33,346 nucleotides of DNA, taken from the NCBI GenBank assembly GCA_002492295.1, contig DKYC01000069.1, positions 14,119-47,464 on the forward strand. Reading direction: 5' to 3'. The notes below the pieces were generated by a model. That model saw nothing but the letters and a program-made list of their open reading frames with translations. It had not been told where the DNA came from and searched no databases. The first letter of the stretch is position 1. Each line of letters begins with the position of its first letter. The position numbers were made by a program, and so were the translations under genes. This stretch comes from Lachnospiraceae bacterium UBA7110 (GTDB taxonomy: Bacteria > Bacillota > Clostridia > Lachnospirales > Lachnospiraceae). This document shows positions 14,751 through 23,795 of the stretch, piece by piece.

Positions 14751-17525
14751 TTACCGTACTTTTATAGTCTTTGTCATTGTACCTGTAAAGTCGCCTTTTC
14801 CTTTGATTGTTACTGCCACCTTATTTCTTGTTACCCTGCCGTATTCCGGTTCTTCGTAATCTGTGCCCTCCTTCAGCGTTTTCTTATTATACGTAAGGAC
14901 AAGCTTGCCCTGTGTTCCCTTAACGGAAACTTTTCTGATTTGCTGCGGTTTGATTGTAAAATGGGCAGTTGTAGTCAGTCCTTCATAATTTCCTTTTCCT
15001 TCCACGGTAACCGTCGCCGTTCCGGCATGGAAGTTGTCCTTATAGGTAACAGTGTAATCTTTTTTGGAAAGGGTTTTCGTCCTGCCGTTCTTTTTAATGG
15101 TCACGCTTATAGACGGATTCTGTAGCCTTCCATTGTAAGTTACTGCCTTAATTTCCCTGACCTTAAAATCATCCGGATTCTGTACGGTTTCCGCCGTGAT
15201 TGTAAACGGTACGACTGCTTTTCCTTTATATGCTTTCTTTCCGGTTACGATGACATATGCGGTTCCGGCATTTTTGTTGTTCTGGTACTGCACTATATAA
15301 TCGGTCTTTGGGTTCAGCTCTTTTCCATCAACGTTTACAGTCACTTTAATGTCCTTAATCGCTTTTCCCGTATAAGGCACACTTGTTTTATTTAATGTAA
15401 CATTTTCGGGCTGGATAATTTGTGTTCCCGCATCATATACATTGAGCCTCTGCGGCGCGGATGTACCGCTGTAATTGCCCTCTCCCTTTATTGTCACCTG
15501 TACAATACCTCTCCTGTTATTAACAGGACGCGGGTCAGAAACCTCATAATCTGTTTCCGGCGTCAGAAGCTTTGTGCCGTCATATACATAAACTGCTTCG
15601 GAAGCGGATTCCTTAGTGGCTTCTCCGCTGATACTGCCTGTAACGATTTTAAGACTCCTTACGGGTTTGGGAGTGATTGTGAATTTTTTCTCAATCTGTC
15701 CCTTGTAGATACCGTTTCCTTTTACAATAACCTTTCCTTCGCCCGCATTGATATTGTCCTGGTATAATACCCTGTAATCCGCGCCTTCTGTAAGCGTTGT
15801 CTTTTTCCCGCCAGTTACAGTAGCTGTCACTCTGACAACAGGCTTGTATGCGCTGCCGTCATAAACCTTTGATTTGATACTTGTTATGACAGCGTTTACG
15901 GCAGTCAGCTCTGTCCGTTCCTGGTCAGTGTAGGAGGAATCGTCTTTATCCTCTTCGTTGCCGCCGCTGTTTTCTTCTTTTTTGGATACTGTCAGTTTGA
16001 TATCTGCTGTCATGTCATTGTATGTTACAGTCAGCGTCTTTTCGCCTTCGGTGCTCATGTCGATTTCTGCCGCATTTGTTGTGTACTCTGTCTGTGCAAG
16101 TTCTTTTACGGAACCGTCCGTTCCATAATACCTTACTGTGATATCATCCGTATTTAATGCTTCACCGCATACATAGGCTCTCTTTGTTTTTGCTGCCACA
16201 ATATGTGCAGTTACTTCTTGTGTGCTTGATAACAACAATATGGAATCCTCACGGTTCGTGGGAAGGTACTCATATGCATTTCCTGCCATATCATACATTG
16301 TCATCCAATCCCCATGTACTCCTCCTACTTCAACTCCATCCAGTTTCATATTTCGCGGAGTATAGAGTTTGTCAAAATAACAGTATACAAACATATAACC
16401 TGCATACTTTACATTGCTTGCATCAAAACTGCTTAAATCCAAACTTTTAAGAGCAGCGCAGTCGTTAAACATACTCGCCATATCCGTCACTTTACTTGTG
16501 TCAAAACTGCTTAAATTCAAATTTGTAAGATTACGGCAGCACTCAAACATACTGCCCATATCTGTCACTTTACTTGTATCAAATCCGCTTAAATCCAAAC
16601 TTGTAAGACTAACTCCCCCCCAAAACATGCCTTTCATACTCGTTACTTCACTCGTATCAAATCCGCTTAAATCCAAACTTGTGAGCTTTTCACACCCTAA
16701 AAACATATAACTGGCATCTGTCATTCCGGTTACTTTGATTTCTGCAGTTAAAATCTGATTTCTATATTTCCCCCATGATGGAAATACGATACTGCCATAA
16801 TTTTCTTCGTCAATGTAATCCCTTAAATAGTCTCCTTTGCCTTCTACCGTCAGTTTTCCATCCGCACTGATTGTCCATGTAATGTCATTCCCATTTTCCT
16901 TATATTCCCCATGCGCGATATCCGTATCAGAAAACGCCGCGTTCACACTTTCCACGTTCTGCATCTCTGATTCAGATTCTGATTCTGTCACGTTTTCCAG
17001 ACTGCTTTCCTCTGTCTGTATTTCTTCGATTTGTGTTTCAGGTTCGGATTCTGCTGGCATTGTCTCCGCACTGTTTACCTCTGTCTGCATCTCTTCTGTT
17101 TTCGTTTCGGTTTCAGGTTCGGACTCTGCCACAGCCTCTGTACTGCTTTCCTCTGTCTGCGTTTCTACAGTTCCCTGCTCTGATTCCGGTTGTGTCTCCG
17201 CCGGCATTGTCTCCGCCGGCATTTGCTCTGTTACTGTTTCCCCTGCTGCATCCGATACTTCCCCGTCCTCATTCGCACCTGTTTCCTCCACAGACACCGA
17301 TTCTGTCTCTTCTGTCTTTTCCTGCGTTATGGCAGGCTCCGCTGCCTCCGTCCCGGCGCTGCCCTCCTCCACAGAGTTTTCATCCTGCTTCTCGTATGTC
17401 TCCTGCTGTATTTCCTCCTGCGGATATTCCGCCGCCGACACAGGCATGCCCATGTCCATAAACAGCATTGCCATACTTAATGCCATACATATGGCTGTTT
17501 TTGCACACTTTTTCATTCTTTTCAT
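14751..17525 (-). CDS. large secreted BspA/DUF285 leucine-rich repeat and MBG-like protein
   Basis: A 924-residue exported protein. Order: a signal peptide (about 1-32, basic start, hydrophobic core, cut after VSA), a Glu/Thr/Ser-rich low-complexity linker (about 33-205), a beta segment, then DUF285/BspA-type leucine-rich repeats with the signature L-x-L-S-x-F-D-T-S-x-V-x-x-M-x-x-M-F. Four copies are exactly 26 residues (78 bases) apart, encoded around 16423-16735. A Big_3-like Ig domain follows (about 440-525), then five MBG-like beta repeats of about 75 residues with the K-D-Y-x-V-x-Y-x-x-N-x-x-A-G-x-x-x-V-x-G-x-G pattern. No LPXTG, SLH or choline-binding region is seen, so the means of surface attachment is unclear. 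AGGAGG precedes the start. Such proteins are usually adhesins or surface-layer-associated; function here is inference. Confidence 0.9.
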   Translation of the reverse strand: MKRMKKCAKTAICMALSMAMLFMDMGMPVSAAEYPQEEIQQETYEKQDENSVEEGSAGTEAAEPAITQEKTEETESVSVEETGANEDGEVSDAAGETVTEQMPAETMPAETQPESEQGTVETQTEESSTEAVAESEPETETKTEEMQTEVNSAETMPAESEPETQIEEIQTEESSLENVTESESESEMQNVESVNAAFSDTDIAHGEYKENGNDITWTISADGKLTVEGKGDYLRDYIDEENYGSIVFPSWGKYRNQILTAEIKVTGMTDASYMFLGCEKLTSLDLSGFDTSEVTSMKGMFWGGVSLTSLDLSGFDTSKVTDMGSMFECCRNLTNLNLSSFDTSKVTDMASMFNDCAALKSLDLSSFDASNVKYAGYMFVYCYFDKLYTPRNMKLDGVEVGGVHGDWMTMYDMAGNAYEYLPTNREDSILLLSSTQEVTAHIVAAKTKRAYVCGEALNTDDITVRYYGTDGSVKELAQTEYTTNAAEIDMSTEGEKTLTVTYNDMTADIKLTVSKKEENSGGNEEDKDDSSYTDQERTELTAVNAVITSIKSKVYDGSAYKPVVRVTATVTGGKKTTLTEGADYRVLYQDNINAGEGKVIVKGNGIYKGQIEKKFTITPKPVRSLKIVTGSISGEATKESASEAVYVYDGTKLLTPETDYEVSDPRPVNNRRGIVQVTIKGEGNYSGTSAPQRLNVYDAGTQIIQPENVTLNKTSVPYTGKAIKDIKVTVNVDGKELNPKTDYIVQYQNNKNAGTAYVIVTGKKAYKGKAVVPFTITAETVQNPDDFKVREIKAVTYNGRLQNPSISVTIKKNGRTKTLSKKDYTVTYKDNFHAGTATVTVEGKGNYEGLTTTAHFTIKPQQIRKVSVKGTQGKLVLTYNKKTLKEGTDYEEPEYGRVTRNKVAVTIKGKGDFTGTMTKTIKVR
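16423..16735 (-). repeat. four 78-bp tandem repeats coding for LRR units
   Basis: Near-identical 18-base blocks (TCAAA-CT/CC-GCTTAAAT) start at 16423, 16501, 16579 and 16657, exactly 78 bases apart. They encode the 26-residue DUF285 repeats. The uniform spacing suggests expansion by unequal crossing-over or slippage. Confidence 0.85.
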
Positions 17526-17851
17526 TTGATATGTCCTCCTTTATGTTTTATCTTATTTTTTATACCAATGGTCCAAAAAACTTCCGTATTCTACCCTCCC
17601 CTCAGCCTTAATTCCATCTTATCCGTATAAAAAAGTGCCTTATTTTTGTTTTCATATGCAGTTAATAAACCCATCGTTGTTACTGCCATTCATAAAAACA
17701 TAGCAGTAGTATATCATCTTTAAGCATATTTATCAATGCTTTTAGCATATAATCAGCTATCCCATAAGTCAACAGTCCTTATGCCTTATAATCCAATAGA
17801 GACTATATTTTTTCAAAAGGTTGCACTTTTTCCAAATTTTTATTTCCCAGC
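17526..17851. other. intergenic region with the long leader of the surface protein gene
   Basis: About 325 AT-rich bases with no gene. It contains the promoter at 17744-17772 and a leader of about 210 bases. I see no riboswitch class I can name in the leader; a run of short A/T-rich stems is present but not convincing. Confidence 0.6.
17744..17772 (-). promoter_or_regulatory. promoter of the secreted repeat protein gene
   Basis: Minus-strand TTGACT (17767-17772), 17-base spacer, TATGCT (17744-17749). The start would be near 17737, leaving an unusually long leader of about 210 bases. Confidence 0.6.
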
Positions 17852-17856
17852 AAAAA

Positions 17857-17895
17857 AACATCTCCTAAATCCACATTCCGGATTTAAGAGATGTT
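17857..17895 (-). terminator. terminator after the small gene 17916-18113
   Basis: Stem AACATCTCCTAAATCC (17857-17872) / GGATTTAAGAGATGTT (17880-17895) with one mismatch that becomes a G-T wobble on the minus strand, 7-base loop, followed on the minus strand by a run of seven T. Confidence 0.85.
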
Positions 17896-17915
17896 CTCAT
17901 TTTCCATGCAAATCC

Positions 17916-18113
17916 CTACCGCAGTACAGGACGGCATTTCAAGTTTATATTCCCTGTGTTATAATAAGGCTTCCTGTTAAATGCCTCCTTTGCCTCGGGT
18001 TTAATGCCGTTTCCCGTGAGTTCCCGTTCTGTCATTCTTCTGCACTCCAGCATTTCCCTTTCCATATATTCGCTCACAAGCCGAGCGGCTCCCTTTTGAT
18101 CAAGAAATTCCAT
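17916..18113 (-). CDS. small hypothetical protein
   Basis: A 65-residue, charged protein (MEFLDQKGAARLVSEYMERE...) with a helical N-terminal half and a Tyr/Asn/Lys-rich tail ending in KCRPVLR. No family is recognised. The ATG at 18113 is chosen because GGGGGA lies about 9 bases ahead; a longer in-frame reading from 18206 starts inside the promoter -35 box. It has its own promoter (18178-18206) and terminator (17857-17895), which makes a monocistronic real gene likely. Function unknown. Confidence 0.68.
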   Translation of the reverse strand: MEFLDQKGAARLVSEYMEREMLECRRMTERELTGNGIKPEAKEAFNRKPYYNTGNINLKCRPVLR

Positions 18114-18177
18114 AACCGGTTCCCCCTTCTTTACACAATTTGCACAAAAAACAAGTGATTTTGCTTTTGTTATCCTA

Positions 18178-18206
18178 TTTATATCACAATATTTTTTGTT
18201 ATTCAA
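18178..18206 (-). promoter_or_regulatory. promoter of the small gene 17916-18113
   Basis: Minus-strand TTGAAT (18201-18206), 17-base spacer, TATAAA (18178-18183), giving a leader of about 58 bases. An AT-rich palindrome (ATTGTATA / TATACAAT) sits just upstream and could be a regulator site. Confidence 0.6.
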
Positions 18207-18368
18207 GGGAATATTGTATATTTTTTATACAATTTAAAATATATATGAAATCTCTACAATTCCCATGCTGGAAGTTTGTTTCTTTTAACAGTAAAGTATT
18301 CTTTCCAAACGCCGAAACGCACGCATCATTCAAGTGCATTTCTTTACCAGGCAGCTGTAATATACCGG
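18207..18368. other. intergenic region downstream of hscC
   Basis: About 160 AT-rich bases between the hscC stop and the promoter of the small gene. No convincing terminator hairpin follows hscC; the AT-rich ATTGTATA / TATACAAT palindrome is the only strong symmetry. Confidence 0.5.
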
Positions 18369-20063
18369 TTAAATCAGCGAATTTTCCAAATCAGCAAGCT
18401 GTTCCTTCAGTTCCCGCCTCGCATCTTCAATATGCTCACGGTTGCGTGAATTAAGCGCCTCCTCAAACTTCCGAAGCCACATATCAATCATAACACGCGC
18501 ATCGCCCGTGCTCTCCTCATAAAGCCGCTCGCCCTTGAGCAAAAGCAGTCTGTTCTCCTCCTGGTCACGCGGATGCACTTTCAGATACGAAAGCTCCTCC
18601 ATGCGCTGCTGCACCTCTTCCTCGGACATCTCGTTGCTCTTACCCTTGATAATCTGCTTCTTCACCTCACCCGTGGAAATGACCTTCACCTGCACTTCCA
18701 AAAGCGAGTTGATATCGTACGTATACGTAATGTCCACCGCTTCCTCACCTGCGGCGTTCTTTGGCACACGCACCGTCATACTGCCAAGCAGCAGATTATT
18801 CTGTGCAAAACGACTCTCTCCCTGCAAAACATTCACGCGGATGCTCTCCTGATTATCATGCAGCGTATAGACGCGCTCCGTGCGGCTCGCCGGAATGACC
18901 GTATTCCTGTCAATAATCGGCATAAAATGCCCCGCCTCATACGTCCCGTTTGCGCGCTCTACTGAAATCTCCGTGCCAAGCGTAAACGAACACACATCCG
19001 TAAGAATTACTTCCTTTACCGCCTCGTTGCGCTCCTTCATCGCCGCCTGGATAGCAGCGCCAAGCGCCACCGCCTCATCCGGATTAATCGACGTATCCGG
19101 GAATTTGCGAAACAGCTTTACAATAAAATTATGCACCGTGGAAAGCTTTGTCGCCCCGCCCACAAGCACAACCTCGTCAATATCCGAAAGCTTAATATGC
19201 GCATCCGATAAACTCCGCTGAACAGGCTTTCTGATTTTCTCAAGCAATGGCTCACAAAGCACCTCATAGTCCTTAAGCGAAATACGAAGCTCCTTATCCC
19301 CACCCTGATACGGGAACACAATGCTGACCTCATCCTTGTCCGTAAACTCGCGTTTTGCAATCTCAGCCGCATTATGAAGCCTTCCAAGCTCCCGGAGCGT
19401 GAGCGCATCCAAAGGTATTTCATTTTTCTCCAAAAATTCGTTTACCAAAAGATCTGTAAAATCTTCGCCTCCTAAATAATTATCCCCTGCAACCGCACGC
19501 ACCTCCAAAATATTCTCAAACAGTTCCAAAATGGACACATCAAACGTACCACCGCCCAGGTCAAATACCAAAAAACGCGTATTCGCCCTTTTTTCATATA
19601 ACCCATACGCAATCGCCGCGGCAGTCGGCTCGCTGATAATCCGCTCCACTTTAAGCCCCGCAAGCTCACCCGCTCGCTTCGTCGCCTTTCTGCGCTTATC
19701 ATCAAAGTACGCCGGCACGCTAATAACAGCCTCCGTAATTTCCTCCTTTAAATATGTCTCCGCATCCTCCTTCAATGCACGCAGCACAAACGCCGAAAGC
19801 TCCTCCGCATTATATGTATGGTCACCCAGGCTGTACTTTTTATCCGTACCCATAAAACGTTTAAACACATCCGCCGCCCTGTCCGGATGCAGCAGCCCGT
19901 ATTCCCGCGCCGTCTCGCCGACAGAGACAATCCCCTGTTCGTCAACACTAACAACTGACGGCGTCAGCGGCTTTCCGAGGCGGTTCGGAATAATTTTTGC
20001 CCCGTCATCGCTGTAATATGCGCAAAGACTGTTCGTCGTTCCCAAATCAATTCCTATTATCAT
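18369..20063 (-). CDS. hscC: HscC-type Hsp70 chaperone
   Basis: A 564-residue Hsp70 most like Escherichia coli HscC, not DnaK or HscA. The ATPase motifs are complete: GIDLGTTNS at the start, LVFDLGGGTFDVS, and VVLVGGATKLS. The linker region reads ILTDVCSFTLGTE, close to the ILTDICPYSLG of HscC, followed by PIIDRNT and the YDINSLLEVQV block of the substrate-binding domain. It is shorter than DnaK because of a reduced lid. HscC-class Hsp70s have low substrate breadth and dedicated J-type partners. Start is uncertain: ATG at 20063 fits the family; ATG at 20075 and GTG at 20091-20093 are in frame, with AAAGGA only 1 base before the former. It follows the TPR protein gene by about 50 bases and is likely co-transcribed with it. 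Confidence 0.93.
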   Translation of the reverse strand: MIIGIDLGTTNSLCAYYSDDGAKIIPNRLGKPLTPSVVSVDEQGIVSVGETAREYGLLHPDRAADVFKRFMGTDKKYSLGDHTYNAEELSAFVLRALKEDAETYLKEEITEAVISVPAYFDDKRRKATKRAGELAGLKVERIISEPTAAAIAYGLYEKRANTRFLVFDLGGGTFDVSILELFENILEVRAVAGDNYLGGEDFTDLLVNEFLEKNEIPLDALTLRELGRLHNAAEIAKREFTDKDEVSIVFPYQGGDKELRISLKDYEVLCEPLLEKIRKPVQRSLSDAHIKLSDIDEVVLVGGATKLSTVHNFIVKLFRKFPDTSINPDEAVALGAAIQAAMKERNEAVKEVILTDVCSFTLGTEISVERANGTYEAGHFMPIIDRNTVIPASRTERVYTLHDNQESIRVNVLQGESRFAQNNLLLGSMTVRVPKNAAGEEAVDITYTYDINSLLEVQVKVISTGEVKKQIIKGKSNEMSEEEVQQRMEELSYLKVHPRDQEENRLLLLKGERLYEESTGDARVMIDMWLRKFEEALNSRNREHIEDARRELKEQLADLENSLI

Positions 20064-20116
20064 GTTTTTACACATATCCTTTCTATGTTTCACTTTCTAT
20101 GTTTAAATCCTTGCCC

Positions 20117-23100
20117 TTACTTCTTCCTTGTCATCAGACGGTACATCGCGTGCCCCTTATAGTAACTGCGCTCCGCAACCGCCTTCTCAAAGTATTCGTA
20201 CGCGCGCTCCATTTCGCCCTTTGCTTCATGAAGAATCCCAATCGCTTCAAGCCGGTCACAGCACCCCATATAGTTGCAGAAGGAACACATCACACATCCT
20301 TCCATCATCGCGGCATACTTTTCAGCAAGGCGAATCTGCCCCGTAATCGCCAAAAAGTCGACAATCAGCGTCAGATTATCCAGCTTTGCCGTCGGATTGC
20401 TCTCGATGAAACGGTCATAAGCCTCCTCGCCCGAACAGCCCATATATTGATAAAGTGCATTCTCAAAAAGCTGCCTGTAGCGCTCTGCTTCCTTCTCACG
20501 TTTTAAGAATTTATAAAAGCGGATTAATTCCAGCACACAGCCGTTGCTGTCCTCCCAGTCAATTTCCTTATGGTCGGATGACGTATAAGTAATCAGCTTT
20601 TCCTCTACAGGAATTGCTTCCTTTATCATCAAAAAATCGTACGCAAGGATGTCCGCGTAAAGTTCGCGCAAATCATATGTATTATATTTATGCAGTGCCT
20701 TCTTGACTTCCTTTAAAATTGATTTCTTTTCCTTCACCGTAGTGCACGCCCTATGCCGCACGTAAAGCTGCAGATAGACGTTGTACGCGTCGTCAAAAAG
20801 CTCCGTATAACTCCTTAAAATATGCAGCGCTTTATCATACTCGCCCACGGAAACGTAAATATTTTTCAGCTCCCGCACCATATGGGACTTCCGCTCCGAA
20901 TCATAATACCTTAAGCTTTCCCGCAAAAGTTTCTCCGCATCCTCAAACCTGCCAAGCTTCATATAAGTATGACTCAGCGCAAGCGTCGCCGTATATGCAT
21001 ACCGCTCGCCCCGTTCCTTCTCCTTGAGCGTCTGCAGCGCTTCCTCAATATATTCCGCACCCTTGCCAAATTGTCCCAGTCCGCCATATGCTTTTCCTAA
21101 GCTGACACTAATGTCATATTTTGCGTTCTCGTCCGCAATCTCATACCCTTTCTCAAGCTCCGCAATCGCTTCCTCATATTTGCCCAGCTGCATCAGTGCA
21201 CAGCCGCAGCGGTAATATGCAAAGTCCGCGTCCTCCGGCTCCGAACTGATATACCGTCTCCAAAACGCAATCGAATCATTGTACAAAGACCTGCGCCGGA
21301 CAGCCATGTCATCATATGCCCGCGCGGCAACCTTGTAAATCCCCGGACGGTCCGGCGTAAGTTCAATTGCCTTCTGTATGTATTTACATGCCGTATCAAT
21401 GTCATTCATTTCATGGTAACGTTCCGCCATTTTAATATAAAGCTCTGTATCCGGCACGAAAAAAGTTTCAATATATACATATTCCTGCAACGCATCATGC
21501 GGCTTATCCTGTTCCGCATAACATGCAGCCAAAGCCATATGATACTTTGCACGGTCATTGACCTCAATTGCACTCTTTAAATGCGGTATCTTATTCTGCT
21601 TAAACTGCGCCACGCACATCGCCTTCATATAATACAGCTCCGCGAGATAATCACGGATATAAAGGTCCTCCGCATCCCGCTCGCCCTCCACAAGCATGTT
21701 GTCAATCTCCCTGTTGAGAATACCGATATCCGCACTGTCCGGCTTCGCATAATAATCATACACAAGCTTCAGTGCACGAAGTCCAAAGCTTGTCACTTCC
21801 GCAGCCTGAGCCCGGTTAAAGATGTCCTCCGCATCCTCCAACTGCCTGTAATCCAAAAAAACGCGCGCGGTATATTCATAAATTCCCGCCTCCTGTGCGC
21901 CTGCGTCCAAAAGCTGGTAAAACAGGTCAATAACCTCCTGTGCATTTCCCATTTCATAGCATATGCGCTGTTTTAAGAAAAGGAGCCCGTTCTGCGCGCC
22001 AAGATCCTTAATCAGCATTTCGTAGACATCATACGCCTTCTGATACTGCTTCGTCTCCGAATACGAATACGCAAGATTTAGCGCCGCGGTCACATTATCG
22101 GATGCCGCAGCCTGCGCGTCTATAAACTTTGGAATCGCCTGTTTATATAAATCATAACGTTCCTCGATTGTCTGCGCGTCCTTTGCACGGATCATCTGCA
22201 TCAGTCCAAGCTGCAGATACGCATCAGAGAGACTGCGCTCAAGCGACTCCTTTGTATCATCCTCCGGAAGCGGTCTCCCCGCCTCCAGATCCGCAAGCTT
22301 TCCCTGAATGACCGCAAGCCTTTTCTCTCCATGCTCCGCCGCCTTCACATAATCTTTCTTCTGCTTATACATATAGGAAAGCAGCATGTGATATCCCTTA
22401 ATCTCATTTTCATAAGAAGGATTCGATTGAATTGCCGCAATCGCTTTATCCGGCTGATCCTGATAACCGTACGCATACACAAGCAGACGCACATCTTCCG
22501 GATCAATCGAACCTTCGCGCATATCGCGCTCGCAAAGCGCAATAAATTCTTTTTCCGCCTTATCCGCCGCCTCGTTCAGATCCTCGTCATCGCTCAGATT
22601 ACGAATAGCATAAATATGCTTTAGCGCCTCGCGTATTTCGCCATGCTTTAACTCATAAAAAGCCGCATATTTATTTCCCGTATAGTTTTCCCCGTTAATC
22701 TCCAGACTCCGGCATAGTGCCTTGTATGCTTCTTCCTCTTTATCCATCCCCCAAAGCAGGGAACCGCAAACCATCTGCACATGCAAATCATCATGGTATT
22801 CCTCGTTGTCCAAAAGCCCGGTCACGATTTCCAGCGCCTCATCCACATGTCCCGACCTGCGCAGATATTCCGCCTTGTCAATCGCATAGTGAGGATGCCA
22901 GATTCCGAGTGCGTCAATCGCTTTGACTAAATCGCCCACGCGCGTACTCTCCGCATTGTTAAGCTCACCGCCGAGCTCGTAAATATAATTAAAAAACGTA
23001 TCATAATCCGCATCATCCGCACCTTTAAGCATACGCATCCAACTGTAAGAATAGCCGCCATTGGGATTGCTGATATTCGATATCATGAAATCCACAAAGC

Positions 23101-23581
23101 CAACCGGAAGATGCTCCTTGAACTCCTGTTCATTTTCCCTTATATGAAAATATTCATCCAGCATAACATATGTTTCATGCGTAATCCTGTAGTTTTCCGC
23201 CAAATAGATAAAAAGCGCCCACTTCGCCTCATCAAAACTGTCAAGTCCCTCAAACACCTCATCCTTTAAAAGCTCCTCCCACGATGCCGGATTGATGCGG
23301 GCGGAAATACTTTTGTAAATATCGTCAAGCCTCGCCCGGAATGCCCCCATCGGTGTACTTGTATCAATCATCTCCGCCGTAATCTGTCCCTGTTCTTCAT
23401 CCGGTGTACGGCTGTATGCAAGCGCGTTCTCATATGCCTCCCGCAACGACTTAAAACCCTCAGGGTTTTCCTCAGGGTTATTTGCAGGCAGCGCCATACG
23501 GTATGCGCTGCGGATTAAGTTTTCATCCTTTGTAATGCCGATTCCGAGAACCGCAAAGGCCATATTGATATCCATTTCCAT
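20117..23581 (-). CDS. giant TPR protein with degenerate J-like N-terminus, HscC partner candidate
   Basis: A 1154-residue cytoplasmic protein without signal peptide or clear membrane segments. Residues about 5-57 align with a J-domain (AFAVLGI…DENLIRSAYRMAL…FKSLREAYENAL), but the catalytic HPD tripeptide is replaced by N-P-E in NNPEENPEGF, where YHPDKNP is expected. HPD is needed to stimulate Hsp70 ATPase in known J-proteins, so the mode of action would differ. The rest is an array of tetratricopeptide-like helical repeats (clear ones near residues 480-540, 680-760, 780-930), and residues 1096-1108 form a cysteine cluster C-x2-C-x2-C-x4-C-C. The ATG at 23581 has AAAGGAG 10 bases upstream. 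The hscC-like gene follows directly. Partnership with that Hsp70 is inference from context and the J-like start. Confidence 0.85.
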   Translation of the reverse strand: MEMDINMAFAVLGIGITKDENLIRSAYRMALPANNPEENPEGFKSLREAYENALAYSRTPDEEQGQITAEMIDTSTPMGAFRARLDDIYKSISARINPASWEELLKDEVFEGLDSFDEAKWALFIYLAENYRITHETYVMLDEYFHIRENEQEFKEHLPVGFVDFMISNISNPNGGYSYSWMRMLKGADDADYDTFFNYIYELGGELNNAESTRVGDLVKAIDALGIWHPHYAIDKAEYLRRSGHVDEALEIVTGLLDNEEYHDDLHVQMVCGSLLWGMDKEEEAYKALCRSLEINGENYTGNKYAAFYELKHGEIREALKHIYAIRNLSDDEDLNEAADKAEKEFIALCERDMREGSIDPEDVRLLVYAYGYQDQPDKAIAAIQSNPSYENEIKGYHMLLSYMYKQKKDYVKAAEHGEKRLAVIQGKLADLEAGRPLPEDDTKESLERSLSDAYLQLGLMQMIRAKDAQTIEERYDLYKQAIPKFIDAQAAASDNVTAALNLAYSYSETKQYQKAYDVYEMLIKDLGAQNGLLFLKQRICYEMGNAQEVIDLFYQLLDAGAQEAGIYEYTARVFLDYRQLEDAEDIFNRAQAAEVTSFGLRALKLVYDYYAKPDSADIGILNREIDNMLVEGERDAEDLYIRDYLAELYYMKAMCVAQFKQNKIPHLKSAIEVNDRAKYHMALAACYAEQDKPHDALQEYVYIETFFVPDTELYIKMAERYHEMNDIDTACKYIQKAIELTPDRPGIYKVAARAYDDMAVRRRSLYNDSIAFWRRYISSEPEDADFAYYRCGCALMQLGKYEEAIAELEKGYEIADENAKYDISVSLGKAYGGLGQFGKGAEYIEEALQTLKEKERGERYAYTATLALSHTYMKLGRFEDAEKLLRESLRYYDSERKSHMVRELKNIYVSVGEYDKALHILRSYTELFDDAYNVYLQLYVRHRACTTVKEKKSILKEVKKALHKYNTYDLRELYADILAYDFLMIKEAIPVEEKLITYTSSDHKEIDWEDSNGCVLELIRFYKFLKREKEAERYRQLFENALYQYMGCSGEEAYDRFIESNPTAKLDNLTLIVDFLAITGQIRLAEKYAAMMEGCVMCSFCNYMGCCDRLEAIGILHEAKGEMERAYEYFEKAVAERSYYKGHAMYRLMTRKK

Positions 23582-23616
23582 GTAATCTGTTCTCCTTTGT
23601 ACTCAATTCAAAAATT

Positions 23617-23622
23617 ATTGTA
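23617..23622 (-). promoter_or_regulatory. extended -10 promoter of the TPR-hscC operon
   Basis: Minus-strand TGG-TACAAT (the TACAAT at 23617-23622), an extended -10 element; no good -35 is found 17 bases upstream. The start would be near 23610, giving a short leader. Confidence 0.45.
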
Positions 23623-23750
23623 CCAACTTTTTTCGCATTTGTACATGGTATTTGTTTGGTAATCGCATTATTTCGGCGATGAAAAGCCAATATCGGTATC
23701 CGCCCCGGATCTGTCTGCGCACCCCATACTCAATATATATACATAACGAA

Positions 23751-23781
23751 AACGGATACTCCTCTGTTCAGAGTATCCGTT
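23751..23781 (-). terminator. terminator of the DUF3048 lipoprotein gene
   Basis: Perfect 11-bp stem AACGGATACTC (23751-23761) / GAGTATCCGTT (23771-23781), 9-base loop, followed on the minus strand by a short TTTTC tract. Its position 14 bases after the stop supports a terminator role. Confidence 0.8.
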
Positions 23782-23795
23782 AACCTCGTTTCCTA

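Noticed and set aside
16423..16735. CRISPR-like regular repeats
   Set aside because: The spacing is regular at 78 bp but the units are continuous coding sequence in frame and encode leucine-rich repeats; no unique spacers.
18199..18339. 46-codon minus-strand open frame between hscC and the small gene
   Set aside because: Weak ribosome binding site, AT-rich composition and its end lies within the promoter -35 of the next gene; no evidence of coding.
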